DNA of 64,000 nucleotides. Source: Marinococcus luteus_A. Its GTDB lineage: Bacteria; Bacillota; Bacilli; Bacillales; Marinococcaceae. The position numbers and the translations under genes are program-made. The stretch lies in contig NZ_JAXRUV010000001.1 of NCBI RefSeq assembly GCF_034497705.1, positions 248,001 through 312,000 of the forward strand, written 5' to 3'. The notes under the pieces are model-generated. The model was given only the letters and a program-made list of their open reading frames with translations. It was not told the DNA's origin and did not search any database. Shown here one piece after another: positions 9,916 to 21,908 of the stretch. Every line of letters begins with the position of its first letter. Within the stretch, counting starts at the first letter, position 1.

Positions 9916-11595
9916 ATGAAACAACTGATTCAAACGCTAAAACGCATCGACCGCAAAGGCTACAAAGCCTATAACGATATTAAAGGAAGCCACGAGTTTT
10001 CGGATTTCAAGCTGCATATGGATCACGTGCAGGCCGACCCGTTCGCCAGTCCATCGCGCGCCCGGGTGACGCTTTCACGCAAAGCGCTTGAGCTCGGCCC
10101 GGAGGTCGAGGAGAGTGACGCGCGCCGGGTGGCGGCCATCGACTTTTTTGCGCTCGCCGTGCAGCAGGAGCTCAGCAAACAGAAGGGCAAGCCCGGCATT
10201 ATTATTGACGGTCCCGGCCAGGAAATGATCGACCGCACAGCCGTGAAGCTGTCGAAGGATCACCTTGAAATCCGGCTGTCGATCCATCTGCCGGCGAGAG
10301 GCCGTACGATTCAGGGGCAGGAGGCGATTGAGCGGCTCACGAAACAGCTGCCGGAGGCGGTCCAGCACGCCGTGCAGCAGTACTCCAGGCAGAAGCTGAA
10401 CGCCCAGCTCGAGCTCGCCGACCAGCAGCAGGCAGTGCGCCGCTACCTGCAGGACAACGACTGCATCGCGTTTGTGGCCAACGGCTCGGTGCTTCCGCGC
10501 GCTAGCGGCGTCAGCAACCGCCCGATGAGCGGAAAGGAGGTCATCTCGTTTCAGTCACCGAAGGAGCGTGAAGTGACGATTGAGCTCCCGCACGGCGAAC
10601 CGATTACCGGCATGGCGGTACCAAAGGGTGTGACGATCATTGTCGGCGGCGGCTACCACGGCAAAAGCACGCTGCTTGAATCGATTGAGCGCGGGGTGTA
10701 CAACCACCGTGCCGGCGACGGACGCGAGTTTGTGATCGCCGATCCGAGCGCCGTGAAGGTGCGTGCCGAGGACGGCCGCTCGGTGACCGGGGTGAACATC
10801 AGCCCGTTTATCGCAAACCTGCCGGCTGATAAGGACACCTCGTTTTTCACGACCGAAAACGCGAGCGGCAGCACATCGCAGGCGGCCAACATTATGGAAG
10901 GCCTCGAGGCGGGCGCCGGGACGCTTCTGATCGATGAAGATACGAGCGCGACCAACTTTATGATCCGTGACGCCCGCATGCAGGCGCTTGTCGCGAAGCG
11001 CAAGGAGCCGATCACGCCGTTTATCGATAAAGTGCGCGCGCTTTATGACGATGAAGGCATTTCCACGATTCTCGTTGTCGGCGGAGCAGGAGATTATTTT
11101 GACGTGGCGGATTATGTTATCATGCTTGAGGAGTACGTGCCGTATGACGTGACGGAAGAAGCACGCCGGATTGCCAGCGAGCACCCGACGAACCGGGCGA
11201 AGGAAGCCGGGGAGGCGTTCGGGTCCCTGACCGGCTGCCGTATTGCGGTGAACCGCTTTGACGCTCGTAAGGGCAAAAAGGAAAAGGTGAGCGGCAAGGG
11301 CCGCGATACGGTCATGTACGGAGCGGAAACGATCGACCTGAGCGCTGTTGAGCAGCTGATTACCGGCAGCCAGACGAACGCGATTGCTGAAGCCATCCGC
11401 CACGCGAGCCGGCAGTTCGAAAAGCCGGCGCCGCTTCCGGAGGTGCTCGACTACATCGAGCAGACGATCGACAGTCAGTCGCTCGACGCGCTTTCGCCGT
11501 TTAAAAACCAGCATCCCGGGGACATGGCGCGTCCGCGGCGGTTTGAAATCGCGTCGGCCATTAACCGCTATCGTCCGCTCCGCGTCGAACGGTGA
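9916..11595 (+). CDS. Predicted ABC-class ATPase (COG3044 type)
   Basis: This 559-residue soluble protein fits the 'predicted ATPase of the ABC class' family (PF09818). The Walker A-like GGGYHGKSTLLE lies near residues 244-255, and LLIDEDTSATNFMIRD (near 337) is the Walker B and following segment. IMEGLEAGAGT before it takes the place of a signature region. There are no membrane helices and no partner permease. The ATG at 9916 is chosen over the earlier in-frame ATG because AGAGGAGCATATC precedes it. The cellular function is unknown to me; the gene sits alone between spoVS and miaB. Confidence 0.82.
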   Translation: MKQLIQTLKRIDRKGYKAYNDIKGSHEFSDFKLHMDHVQADPFASPSRARVTLSRKALELGPEVEESDARRVAAIDFFALAVQQELSKQKGKPGIIIDGPGQEMIDRTAVKLSKDHLEIRLSIHLPARGRTIQGQEAIERLTKQLPEAVQHAVQQYSRQKLNAQLELADQQQAVRRYLQDNDCIAFVANGSVLPRASGVSNRPMSGKEVISFQSPKEREVTIELPHGEPITGMAVPKGVTIIVGGGYHGKSTLLESIERGVYNHRAGDGREFVIADPSAVKVRAEDGRSVTGVNISPFIANLPADKDTSFFTTENASGSTSQAANIMEGLEAGAGTLLIDEDTSATNFMIRDARMQALVAKRKEPITPFIDKVRALYDDEGISTILVVGGAGDYFDVADYVIMLEEYVPYDVTEEARRIASEHPTNRAKEAGEAFGSLTGCRIAVNRFDARKGKKEKVSGKGRDTVMYGAETIDLSAVEQLITGSQTNAIAEAIRHASRQFEKPAPLPEVLDYIEQTIDSQSLDALSPFKNQHPGDMARPRRFEIASAINRYRPLRVER

Positions 11596-11691
11596 TTTGA
11601 GTTTTAATGGTTTTCGGCTTATAATATGAAGCGACGACAAAAATCACGGGCGGCGCGTCCGCCCGTACCTATAGAGAAGGGAGAGACCACC

Positions 11692-13275
11692 GTGACTGAT
11701 AAAAAGCAAACGGATACGTCTGAACAAACGACTCCGGCGGTCGATCCGGCATACGAAAAATACTTTGATTTTTCCAAAGCCGAAGTGGAAAGCAACGAGG
11801 ACGGCAAACAATACATGAAAATTGGCGGCCGGTCGATCGTGATCAACGACCAGCCCGACCATAAAGCAGGACGCAAGCGGACGAAGCAGGACGCGTCGGT
11901 GCACTACGATTTTGACATACCCGAGGATATGCGCGGCATCGGCTACGGCAAAAAGTATCTGATCCGCACGTACGGCTGCCAGATGAACTACCACGATACC
12001 GAAAACATGGCCGGCATTCTCGAGGAGATGGGCTTTGCCGAAACGAAGGACACCGAAGAGGCGGATCTTATCTTTCTGAACACGTGCGCGATCCGCGAAA
12101 ACGCGGAAAATAAAGTGTTCGGCGAGATCGGCCACCTAAAGGCGCTCAAGCGCGAGAAGCCGGAGCTCATGCTCGGCGTGTGCGGCTGTATGTCGCAGGA
12201 GGAAAATGTCGTGAACCGTATCATGCAGAAGCATCATCACATCGACATGATTTTTGGCACGCACAACATCCACCGCCTGCCGGAGCTTCTCCGCGACGCC
12301 ATCCAGGGCAAGGAAATGGTGATTGAGGTCTGGTCCAAGGAAGGCGACGTCATCGAAAACATGCCGAAAAAACGCGCCGGCGGCACGCAGGCGTGGGTCA
12401 ATATCATGTACGGCTGCGACAAATTCTGCACGTACTGCATCGTGCCGTATACGCGCGGCAAGGAGCGGAGCCGCCTGCCGGAGGACATTATCGCCGAGGT
12501 GCGTGACATCGCGCGCCAGGGCTACAAGGAAATTACGCTGCTCGGCCAGAACGTGAACGCCTACGGCAAGGACCTCGGGCTCGACTACGGGCTCGGCGAG
12601 CTCATGAACGAGCTGCATAAAATCGACATTCCGCGCATCCGGTTCACGACGAGCCACCCGCGCGACTTTGACGACTACCTGATTGATGTGCTCGCCCAGG
12701 GCGGCAACCTCGTCGAGCATATCCACCTGCCGGTGCAGTCCGGCAACAGCGACATGCTCAAGCTGATGGGGCGCAAATACACGCGCGAGGAATACGTCGA
12801 GCTCGCCCGCAAAATCAAAACGGCGATTCCGCACGCGTCGTTTACGACCGACATCATCGTCGGCTTCCCGAACGAAACAGAGGAGCAGTTTGAAGACACA
12901 ATGTCCCTCATGCGTGAGATGGACTACGACAGCGCGTTCACCTACATTTACTCCCCGCGCGAGCATACGCCGGCGGCGAAGATGGAGGACAACGTGCCGA
13001 TGGATGTGAAAAAAGAGCGGCTCGCACGTTTGAACGCTCTTATGGGCGACATTTCGAACCGCCGCAACAAAGAGCTCGAAGGCAGAGTGCTTGAGGTGCT
13101 CGTCGAAGGCGAAAGCCGCAAAAACGCCGACGTGCTCTCCGGACGGACGCGTACGAACAAGCTCGTGAACTTCCGGGCGCCGAAGGACGTTATCGGCGAA
13201 GTTATCTATGTTCAAATTGACGAAGCCAAAACGTGGTCGCTCGACGGCCATGTTGTGGAATTCGCGGAGGTGTAA
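11692..13275 (+). CDS. miaB: tRNA-2-methylthio-N6-dimethylallyladenosine synthase MiaB
   Basis: Radical-SAM methylthiotransferase that adds the 2-methylthio group to i6A37 in tRNAs. The N-terminal UPF0004 domain has its three cluster cysteines (YGCQMNYHDTE, NTCAIRENAENKVFG, GVCGCMSQ). The radical-SAM domain has CDKFCTYC, and a C-terminal TRAM domain follows. A GTG start at 11692 is preferred, giving 527 residues, because GAAGGGAGAG precedes it; the frame is open to 11626. It works after MiaA, encoded at 19.1 kb. ricA follows five bases after the stop, as in Bacillus. Confidence 0.96.
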   Translation: MTDKKQTDTSEQTTPAVDPAYEKYFDFSKAEVESNEDGKQYMKIGGRSIVINDQPDHKAGRKRTKQDASVHYDFDIPEDMRGIGYGKKYLIRTYGCQMNYHDTENMAGILEEMGFAETKDTEEADLIFLNTCAIRENAENKVFGEIGHLKALKREKPELMLGVCGCMSQEENVVNRIMQKHHHIDMIFGTHNIHRLPELLRDAIQGKEMVIEVWSKEGDVIENMPKKRAGGTQAWVNIMYGCDKFCTYCIVPYTRGKERSRLPEDIIAEVRDIARQGYKEITLLGQNVNAYGKDLGLDYGLGELMNELHKIDIPRIRFTTSHPRDFDDYLIDVLAQGGNLVEHIHLPVQSGNSDMLKLMGRKYTREEYVELARKIKTAIPHASFTTDIIVGFPNETEEQFEDTMSLMREMDYDSAFTYIYSPREHTPAAKMEDNVPMDVKKERLARLNALMGDISNRRNKELEGRVLEVLVEGESRKNADVLSGRTRTNKLVNFRAPKDVIGEVIYVQIDEAKTWSLDGHVVEFAEV

Positions 13276-13279
13276 GCAG

Positions 13280-13648
13280 ATGGCCTACACGAAAGAAGAA
13301 GTGATGCAGGAAGCCGGGCGCCTCGCCGAACGGCTGAAGGAAACCGAGGAAGTGGACTTTTTCATCCGCGCCGAAACGCAGATTAACGACAACGTGCGGA
13401 TCCAGAACCTGATCCAGGAAATCAAGGACAAGCAGAAGCAGGCGGTCAACTTCCAGCACTACGAAAAAACGGAGGCCAAACGCCAGGTGGAAGCGCAGAT
13501 CAACGACCTGCACGAGGAGATTGAAAACATTCCGATCGTCGGGCAGTTCCGCCAGAGCCAGACCGAGGTCAACTACATTCTGCAGCTGATCAGCGACCAG
13601 ATCACTGCCTCGATCTGGGAGAACGAAGACGACAACAGCAGCTCATAA
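13280..13648 (+). CDS. ricA: RicA/YmcA-family regulator
   Basis: This 122-residue helical protein belongs to the YlbF/YmcA family. In Bacillus subtilis RicA, with RicF and RicT, forms the Y-complex that directs RNase Y-dependent mRNA maturation and influences sporulation and competence. The conserved IPIVGQFRQSQTEVN is near the C-terminus and the rest is charged helix. The ATG at 13280 follows GCGGAGGTGTAAGC, which overlaps the miaB stop, so it is translated with miaB. Confidence 0.9.
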   Translation: MAYTKEEVMQEAGRLAERLKETEEVDFFIRAETQINDNVRIQNLIQEIKDKQKQAVNFQHYEKTEAKRQVEAQINDLHEEIENIPIVGQFRQSQTEVNYILQLISDQITASIWENEDDNSSS

Positions 13649-13652
13649 AAAG

Positions 13653-13684
13653 AACCGCTTTCCGTTTCACGGGAGGCGGTTTTC
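13653..13684 (+). terminator. Terminator after ricA
   Basis: AACCGCTTTCCG pairs with CGGGAGGCGGTT (two G-T wobbles) around TTTCA, followed by TTTTCT. Confidence 0.75.
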
Positions 13685-13720
13685 TGCTTGTCGGACCTTT
13701 ATAAATTTCACATACCATAA

Positions 13721-13749
13721 TTTAGTTTCTCACCAAACAGTGGTATAAT
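13721..13749 (+). promoter_or_regulatory. Likely promoter of mutSL
   Basis: TATAAT at 13744-13749 is a perfect -10 with TTTAGT 17 bases upstream as a poor -35. It is the only strong -10 between ricA and mutS and lies about 95 bases before the mutS start. Confidence 0.5.
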
Positions 13750-13844
13750 ATGAGGGACAAATGACAGAACGCTTCCCGTTGGAGAAGCAGCCGGAACGAG
13801 GTACAATAAACACGCAGTGAAACAAACATAACGGAGGCTTTTTG

Positions 13845-16430
<2,586 letters not shown>

Positions 16431-16433
16431 GCG

Positions 16434-18302
16434 GTGACGTATGTAAAAAAACTCCCGGACGGGCTCGCCAACAAAATTGCGGCCGGGGAAGTCGTCGAAC
16501 GCCCCGCCTCGGTCGTGAAGGAACTGGTGGAAAACGCGATTGATGCCGGCGCCTCGACGATCCAGGTGGACGTCGAGGAGGGCGGGCTGTCGCTCATCCG
16601 TGTGACCGACAACGGCCGCGGCATGGACCAGGAGGACGCGGAGCTTGCCTTTGAGCGCCACGCGACGAGCAAGCTGTCCCGGGAAAAGGACCTGTTTCAG
16701 ATTGAGACTCTCGGCTTCCGGGGCGAGGCGCTCCCAAGCATTGCGGCCGTCTCAAACGTTACGATGGAAACCGGGGACGGGCGCGATGCCGGCGTGCTTA
16801 TCCGCTATCAGGGCGGCAAGCGCATCGCGTGCACGCCGTCCAAAAGCCGACAGGGCACCCAGGTGGAGGTGCGCGACCTGTTTTTTAACACGCCCGCACG
16901 GCTCAAATACGTTCGCACGATGAATACCGAGGTGGCAAACGTCGCGGATGTGATGAACCGGCAGGCGCTTGCGCACCCGGATGTCAGCTTCCGGCTGTAC
17001 CACCACGGCAAGCAGCTGCTTCTCACGAACGGGAATGGCAGCCTGCAGCCGGTGCTCGCAGCCATTTACGGCCGGCAGACGGCGCGCGACATGCTGCACA
17101 TCGAGGCGGAGACCGACGACTACCGGGTGAGCGGCTGGATCGCGAAGCCCGAGACGTACCGCGCCTCACGCCAGTACATGTCCACGTTTGTGAACCACCG
17201 CTACATCCGGCATTACCCGCTCACAAAAGCGATCGAAGCCGGCTACCATACGCTCCTTCCGATCGGCAAGCACCCGATTGCGGCGCTTCATATTGAAATG
17301 AACGTCGGGCTGATTGACGTGAACGTGCACCCATCCAAGCTCGACGTGCGCGTGAGCAAGGAGGAGGAGCTGCTGCAACTCGTCGAACAGGCGGTGCGCG
17401 ACCGCCTCCAACAGGAGCGCCTTATTCCGGCCGGCGACCAGAAGCGGGCCAAATCGGCCCCCGCATCTGAGCAGATGAACCTGGCCTTTGCCGAGCCGGC
17501 ACCAAAGCCGGCGACGGAGCCCAAACAGGACAAACCATCGGCCCCACAGGAGCCGGAGCCATCGCCCGTAGAGTACGCCTCCGCCCATGAGGCGTCGTTC
17601 AGTGACGCTCCCCCGGCCGAGGAACCGGAAGCGGAAACCGTGTTTGAGCATCCGGACACGTGGCCTGAGGAAAGGGAGGAGCCGGAGCCCGAAGCCCCGG
17701 CACCGGTCAGCACCGGCTCGGAGCTTCCGGAGCTGCGACCTATCGGCCAGTTTCACGGCACGTACATTCTGGCGGAAAACGAGGACGCGCTGTACATGAT
17801 CGACCAGCACGCCGCCCAGGAGCGTATTTTTTACGAATACTTCCGGGTGAAAATCGGCGATGTGGACAAAGACGTGCAGCAGCTGCTCGTGCCGATTCTT
17901 CTGGAAGTAACGCAGGAGGAAGAAATGCTGATTACCGACCGCCAGCAGGATTTTGAAAACATCGGCATTTTTCTTGAGCCGTTCGGCGGCCAGACGTTCC
18001 GGGTGCACGCGCATCCGACGTGGCTGCCGGCCGGAGACGAGGAAAGCGTCATCCGTGAATGCATCGAAGAAGTGAAAAACAACAAGCGCATCAGCGTGCA
18101 TGAGCTCCGCGAGGAAGCGGCCATTCTCATGTCGTGCAAGGCGGCGATCAAGGCGAACCGCTACCTGACGAAGGACGAAATCCAGGCGCTCGTCGATCGG
18201 CTGCGCACGTGCGAGAGCCCGTACACGTGCCCGCACGGCCGTCCAATCATCATTCACTTTTCCGACTACGACATGGAAAAGATGTTCAAGCGCATTATGT
18301 AG
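16434..18302 (+). CDS. mutL: DNA mismatch repair protein MutL
   Basis: MutL couples mismatch recognition by MutS to strand incision. The N-terminal GHKL ATPase shows ENAIDAGAS, DNGRGM and GFRGEALPSI. A Pro/Glu-rich linker spans about 345-425. The C-terminal dimerisation domain has DQHAAQERIFYE, the family endonuclease motif DQHAxxER, and a late CPHGRP, so this MutL should be the nicking type found in bacteria without MutH. GTG start at 16434, with GGAGGAGGAATAA overlapping the mutS end; translation is coupled. Confidence 0.96.
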   Translation: MTYVKKLPDGLANKIAAGEVVERPASVVKELVENAIDAGASTIQVDVEEGGLSLIRVTDNGRGMDQEDAELAFERHATSKLSREKDLFQIETLGFRGEALPSIAAVSNVTMETGDGRDAGVLIRYQGGKRIACTPSKSRQGTQVEVRDLFFNTPARLKYVRTMNTEVANVADVMNRQALAHPDVSFRLYHHGKQLLLTNGNGSLQPVLAAIYGRQTARDMLHIEAETDDYRVSGWIAKPETYRASRQYMSTFVNHRYIRHYPLTKAIEAGYHTLLPIGKHPIAALHIEMNVGLIDVNVHPSKLDVRVSKEEELLQLVEQAVRDRLQQERLIPAGDQKRAKSAPASEQMNLAFAEPAPKPATEPKQDKPSAPQEPEPSPVEYASAHEASFSDAPPAEEPEAETVFEHPDTWPEEREEPEPEAPAPVSTGSELPELRPIGQFHGTYILAENEDALYMIDQHAAQERIFYEYFRVKIGDVDKDVQQLLVPILLEVTQEEEMLITDRQQDFENIGIFLEPFGGQTFRVHAHPTWLPAGDEESVIRECIEEVKNNKRISVHELREEAAILMSCKAAIKANRYLTKDEIQALVDRLRTCESPYTCPHGRPIIIHFSDYDMEKMFKRIM

Positions 18303-18324
18303 CTGCAGAGAAGGAGAGAGCGCC

Positions 18325-19107
18325 GTGATTATCACCACCGCCAAAAAGCCGGACCCAGCTGTCCATGCGGAAGCCTGGGCAAAGGCGCGGGCTTGGAACG
18401 CGCCGTACGTGCCGCGGGAGAAGCGATCGATCCGGCGCTGGCAGCAGGAAACGAACGAGGATATTTATATTGTGGCATCTGGTGGTGACACGTATTACCC
18501 GCTAGGTGAAGCTGCCGAGCCGCTCGTGTTTCACCCATCGATGGCGTGGCTGCGCGGTCTGCATGTCCACCGCGGCGGGAGCTACCCGCTGCTCGAGGCG
18601 GCAGACGTGCGCGAAGGCGACACGGTGCTCGACGCGACGCTCGGATTCGGGGCCGACAGCATCATGCTCGCCCTCGGTGCGGGAAATACCGGCACGGTGC
18701 TCGGCATCGAAAAGCAGCCGGTCGTGGCGTCGCTCGTCCGTAAAGGACTCCGGCTTCCGGGGGAGTATCCCGGCTGGTTTATTAACGCGATGCAGCGGAT
18801 CACGGTCGTCCAGGGCGACAGTCTTCGTTTCCTGAGCCTGCTTCCCGAAAGCTCCATGGACGTTGTGTACCTGGATCCAATGTTTGCTGAAGCGGTGGAC
18901 ACAAGCCCGGCGATTGACCGGCTCCGCCCGGTAGCAGCCACTGACCCGCTGACAGACAAGTGGATTGAGGAGGCGCTGCGGGTGGCACGGCGCCGGATTG
19001 TGTTGAAAGACTATGCGGCCAGCCCGCATTTTAAGCAGTATCAGTTAACCCCGGCCGGGCGGCGGAGCGCCGCGGTCCGGTACGGATGGAAGGAGGCATA
19101 CACGTGA
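18325..19107 (+). CDS. RsmJ-like class I SAM-dependent methyltransferase
   Basis: This 260-residue predicted methyltransferase has the SAM-binding loop DATLGFGADSIMLALGAG (motif I, near residue 103) and VVYLDPMFAE (motif IV, near 183), both typical of the RsmJ/YhiQ group that methylates 16S rRNA guanosine 1516. Whether it has that substrate in Firmicutes is not known to me. GTG start at 18325 after AAGGAGAGAGCGCC. Its stop overlaps the miaA start by four bases (GTGA), placing it in a mutS-mutL-methyltransferase-miaA-hfq run. Confidence 0.78.
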   Translation: MIITTAKKPDPAVHAEAWAKARAWNAPYVPREKRSIRRWQQETNEDIYIVASGGDTYYPLGEAAEPLVFHPSMAWLRGLHVHRGGSYPLLEAADVREGDTVLDATLGFGADSIMLALGAGNTGTVLGIEKQPVVASLVRKGLRLPGEYPGWFINAMQRITVVQGDSLRFLSLLPESSMDVVYLDPMFAEAVDTSPAIDRLRPVAATDPLTDKWIEEALRVARRRIVLKDYAASPHFKQYQLTPAGRRSAAVRYGWKEAYT

Positions 19108-20042
19108 AGCAACCGGTACTCGCCGTCGTCGGCCCGACGGCGGTCGGCAAAACGCGGCTCGGCATCGAACTGGCCCACAAATACAACGGCGAAATCATCA
19201 GCGGCGACTCGATGCAGGTGTATGAAGGCCTGACCATCGGCACCGCCAAGCCGACCCTTGAAGAACGCCGCGAGGCCCCGCACCATCTCGTAGACATGCT
19301 GTCGCCGGATACGCCGTATTCCGCCGCGGACTTTAAAGCACAGGCCGAGCCGATCATCGAGCGGCTGCATGGGGAGGGCAAGCTTCCGATCATCGTCGGC
19401 GGCACGGGCATGTACATCCGGGCGCTCCTGCACGATTATTCGTTTTATGATGCGAAGAAGCAGGAGGACGTGCGCGAGAAGTGGGAGCTGTACGCCCGCC
19501 AGTACGGAAGCGCCGCACTGCACGCCAATCTCGAGCGCCGCGACCCGGAGCGGGCGGCTTCGATTCACCCGAACAACGTGCGCAAGGTCGTGCGGGCGCT
19601 CGAAATTCTCGAAACGTCGGAAGAGGGCCCAACTTTATCCAAAAAAATGCAAAAAAAGCATTCGCCCTACGCCTCATTCATGATAGGATTAACAATGAAC
19701 CGTCCGTATTTGTATGAGCGGATCGAGCGCCGGATCGACCGCATGATGGCCGACGGTCTCGAGCACGAGGCGCGCTGGCTGTACGAACGCTTCGGCGAGG
19801 AAGTCCAGGCCGCCCAGGCGATCGGCTACAAGGAATGGTTCCCGTATTTCCGCGGGGACGCCGACACCGACTGGGTCGCCGAGCGCATGAAGCGCAATTC
19901 CAGAAGATACGCCAAGCGCCAGCTCACCTGGTTCCGCAACAAAGAGGACGCACACTGGTATGATATTACCGATCGCTCCCGGCCGTTCGCCGACGAAGCG
20001 TTTGCTTCGATTCTGCGGCAGTTCGAGCGCGAGCATCGCTAA
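19104..20042 (+). CDS. miaA: tRNA dimethylallyltransferase MiaA
   Basis: MiaA transfers dimethylallyl from DMAPP to A37 of tRNAs reading UNN codons, the substrate for MiaB. The 312-residue protein shows GPTAVGKTRLGIELA (P-loop), GDSMQVYEGLTIGTAKP, the family HHLVD and PIIVGGTGMYIRALL. The GTG at 19104 is chosen because GAAGGAGGCATACAC precedes it; the ATG at 19086 lies inside that ribosome site. hfq follows 47 bases downstream, as in many bacteria. Confidence 0.96.
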   Translation: MKQPVLAVVGPTAVGKTRLGIELAHKYNGEIISGDSMQVYEGLTIGTAKPTLEERREAPHHLVDMLSPDTPYSAADFKAQAEPIIERLHGEGKLPIIVGGTGMYIRALLHDYSFYDAKKQEDVREKWELYARQYGSAALHANLERRDPERAASIHPNNVRKVVRALEILETSEEGPTLSKKMQKKHSPYASFMIGLTMNRPYLYERIERRIDRMMADGLEHEARWLYERFGEEVQAAQAIGYKEWFPYFRGDADTDWVAERMKRNSRRYAKRQLTWFRNKEDAHWYDITDRSRPFADEAFASILRQFEREHR

Positions 20043-20089
20043 TACATAAATCACTCAACTAAGCCCCGGCTGTGGAAGGAGATTCAAGC

Positions 20090-20329
20090 ATGAAACAATC
20101 AGTGAACATTCAGGATCAGTTTTTGAACGTGGTACGCAAGGAAAAAATTCAGGTGACCGTCTTTCTGACGAACGGCTTTCAGCTGCGCGGCCTGATCAAA
20201 GCCTTTGACAACTTCACCGTCGTCCTCGACAGCGACGGCAAGCAGCAGCTCGTCTACAAGCACGCCATCAGCACCTTCGTCCCGCAGCGGACCGTCTCCC
20301 TGCAGACCGAAAGCGAGAGCGAAGAATAA
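20090..20329 (+). CDS. hfq: RNA chaperone Hfq
   Basis: Hfq forms hexameric Sm rings that bind sRNAs and mRNAs. The Sm1 region (VFLTNGFQLRGLIKAFDNFTV) and Sm2 (LVYKHAISTFVPQ; the family consensus is YKHAIST) are both clear in the 79-residue protein. The ATG at 20090 follows GGAAGGAGATTCAAGC; a GTG at 20072 is within that leader. It is the last core gene before the AT-rich island. Confidence 0.97.
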   Translation: MKQSVNIQDQFLNVVRKEKIQVTVFLTNGFQLRGLIKAFDNFTVVLDSDGKQQLVYKHAISTFVPQRTVSLQTESESEE

Positions 20330-20336
20330 AAAAAGA

Positions 20337-20400
20337 GCTTCCCCGAAAGGAAGCGCCCGAGACCGCCCGTTCCTGTGGAAGCAGGGGCGGGTGGTCTTTC
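20337..20400 (+). terminator. Double hairpin after hfq; left edge of the island
   Basis: A small stem (GCTTCC/GGAAGC, 20337-20354) is followed by a larger one (AGACCGCCCG with CGGGTGGTCT, 20360-20397) ending in TTTCT. From about 20405 the base composition drops from GC-rich to strongly AT-rich. Confidence 0.75.
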
Positions 20401-20426
20401 TATGAATTAAAAAAGAAAGGAACTAA

Positions 20427-20732
20427 ATGGAAATTGCCATGTTGAAAGAGAAGGCTAAAAAAATGGCTATGAATTATGAAAAATTGTATTTTATTGAAAT
20501 TTTTATAAAAAATGAAATCGTTGAAAATACCGAAGGGTTAAAAAGTTTGTATTTTCATGAACTTATACCTTTATTAGACAGGGAAATTTATGAAGAAGAA
20601 TTTAGAAAAAAACTATATAAGTTAATAAAAGTAAGAAATAAAATATGCCATATGAAAGATTTAGGCCAAGAAGACGAACTAGTATTAAACGACTGTTATA
20701 AAGAAATGATTAAGCGATTAAATAGTTGCTAA
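20427..20732 (+). CDS. Small HEPN-like protein
   Basis: This 101-residue all-helical protein ends in KVRNKICHMKD. R-N-K-I-C-H fits the HEPN signature Rx4-6H, which forms the active site of many defence and toxin RNases. ATG at 20427 after AAAGAAAGGAACTAA. It is the first gene of the AT-rich island and its 3' end overlaps the convergent endonuclease gene by 15 bases. No cognate nucleotidyltransferase (MNT) antitoxin is next to it. The HEPN assignment rests on the motif and helical character only. Confidence 0.55.
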   Translation: MEIAMLKEKAKKMAMNYEKLYFIEIFIKNEIVENTEGLKSLYFHELIPLLDREIYEEEFRKKLYKLIKVRNKICHMKDLGQEDELVLNDCYKEMIKRLNSC

Positions 20733-21908
20733 ATAATTTTCAATATTATGGGTGTTAATATGATTGGAAACTAAAATGGTGACAATATCTATTCCAGAAA
20801 TTATTAATATTGGATGTTTATCATCTTGAATTTCTTCATAAGCTTGTTTAGATATATAACTAGTAGTGACAAAAATGCCAAATTGCCGATGTCTTAACCT
20901 CGATATTAATCTTGAAGTATGCTTTATTACTACAGCTGTATCTGGATGAAATAGTTTAGCTTCTAAAGCGCAATCAACAATCAATTCTTCATTCGCATGT
21001 CCAATTCTATATTTGCCAATAGCATCTCTTCCACCATCTCTCCAAGGGCGAGTAATGTCAAATTCAATAAAATTACTATCCATTAATTGAACTAACGTTA
21101 CCGCAAATTTTTCAAAATTGTAAGGAAATTCTTTGTAGTATTCATATATTTTATTTAAAATATTGAGATCATTTTCCTTAAATGGAATTTGGTCTGTTTT
21201 ATTTCTTATTTTATTAATTTTGGGTGCTTTTAAAGGTTTTATAGAACTAATTCCATTTTCAACAAAGTCAATCCATGCCTTAGGAGCAAATTTTTTATTA
21301 TCAGCATTGTTTAGTTTTAAGTCAGCCAACCATTTTTTCGAAATAGATTCAGTGCCGGTATCAATAATAGTAAAATAAGCTTCATAATTTTGAAACCTTT
21401 CACCATTTTTGGTTCTCCAAATAGCAACTAAAGTTTCATCAGAATTAATTTGTGGATGTCCAGGCACAGCAAGCCCAATGAAACGAACGCTTCTGCTGCT
21501 ATTTTCAGTAATTTGTTTTTGGAATACCAATATGGCAGGTAATTTTTCGCGTTCTTCTTTACTAGCATAGGCTAAACCAAATATATGTTTAAGAAGTTTG
21601 TTCCCTCCTTTAGGAGTGTGATGAAGTTCATTCCCGGGTTCTCTATTGTCACCATAATAACGAAAATGCCCAGTCACTGTATCAAAAAAATCTGGCCACT
21701 CTGTTTCATTGCCAATGGTATATAAAGCCACAAAAGCACAATCTTCAGAATTAGCTTTTTTGGATTTTCGAAATCCCCCGCTATTTGATAAACCTGGTAT
21801 TAATTTTGGTAAAGGCTCATCTTTTGTGTTGCCATGCCTCCCACCCTCATATATCGCGTCAATAATTAATGGTGCTTCCGAAAGTTCTTCAAATCTAAAA
21901 ATTTTGAT
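20718..21908 (-). CDS. AspBHI-like modification-dependent restriction endonuclease, apparent AUC start
   Basis: The C-terminal half carries a PD-(D/E)XK nuclease core: FDITRPWRDGGRDAIG followed by CALEAK, then a strand with FGIFVTTSYISKQA. The N-terminal half fits the AspBHI-type DNA-recognition domain, with YEGGRHGN-x-KDEPL and GLSNSGGFRKSK. AspBHI enzymes cut near 5-methylcytosine. The first in-frame ATG/GTG/TTG is GTG at 21731, which would remove the conserved first 59 residues. The frame stays open to ATC at 21908, which stands 6 bases after a perfect AGGAGG (21920-21915). An AUC start, or a mutated ATG, gives 396 residues. Catalytic residues look intact. Confidence 0.7.
   Translation of the reverse strand: MKIFRFEELSEAPLIIDAIYEGGRHGNTKDEPLPKLIPGLSNSGGFRKSKKANSEDCAFVALYTIGNETEWPDFFDTVTGHFRYYGDNREPGNELHHTPKGGNKLLKHIFGLAYASKEEREKLPAILVFQKQITENSSRSVRFIGLAVPGHPQINSDETLVAIWRTKNGERFQNYEAYFTIIDTGTESISKKWLADLKLNNADNKKFAPKAWIDFVENGISSIKPLKAPKINKIRNKTDQIPFKENDLNILNKIYEYYKEFPYNFEKFAVTLVQLMDSNFIEFDITRPWRDGGRDAIGKYRIGHANEELIVDCALEAKLFHPDTAVVIKHTSRLISRLRHRQFGIFVTTSYISKQAYEEIQDDKHPILIISGIDIVTILVSNHINTHNIENYLATI

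Noticed and set aside
13721..13749. A second -10-like TACAATAA at about 13803 for mutS
   Set aside because: No matching -35; the TATAAT at 13744 is the better candidate.
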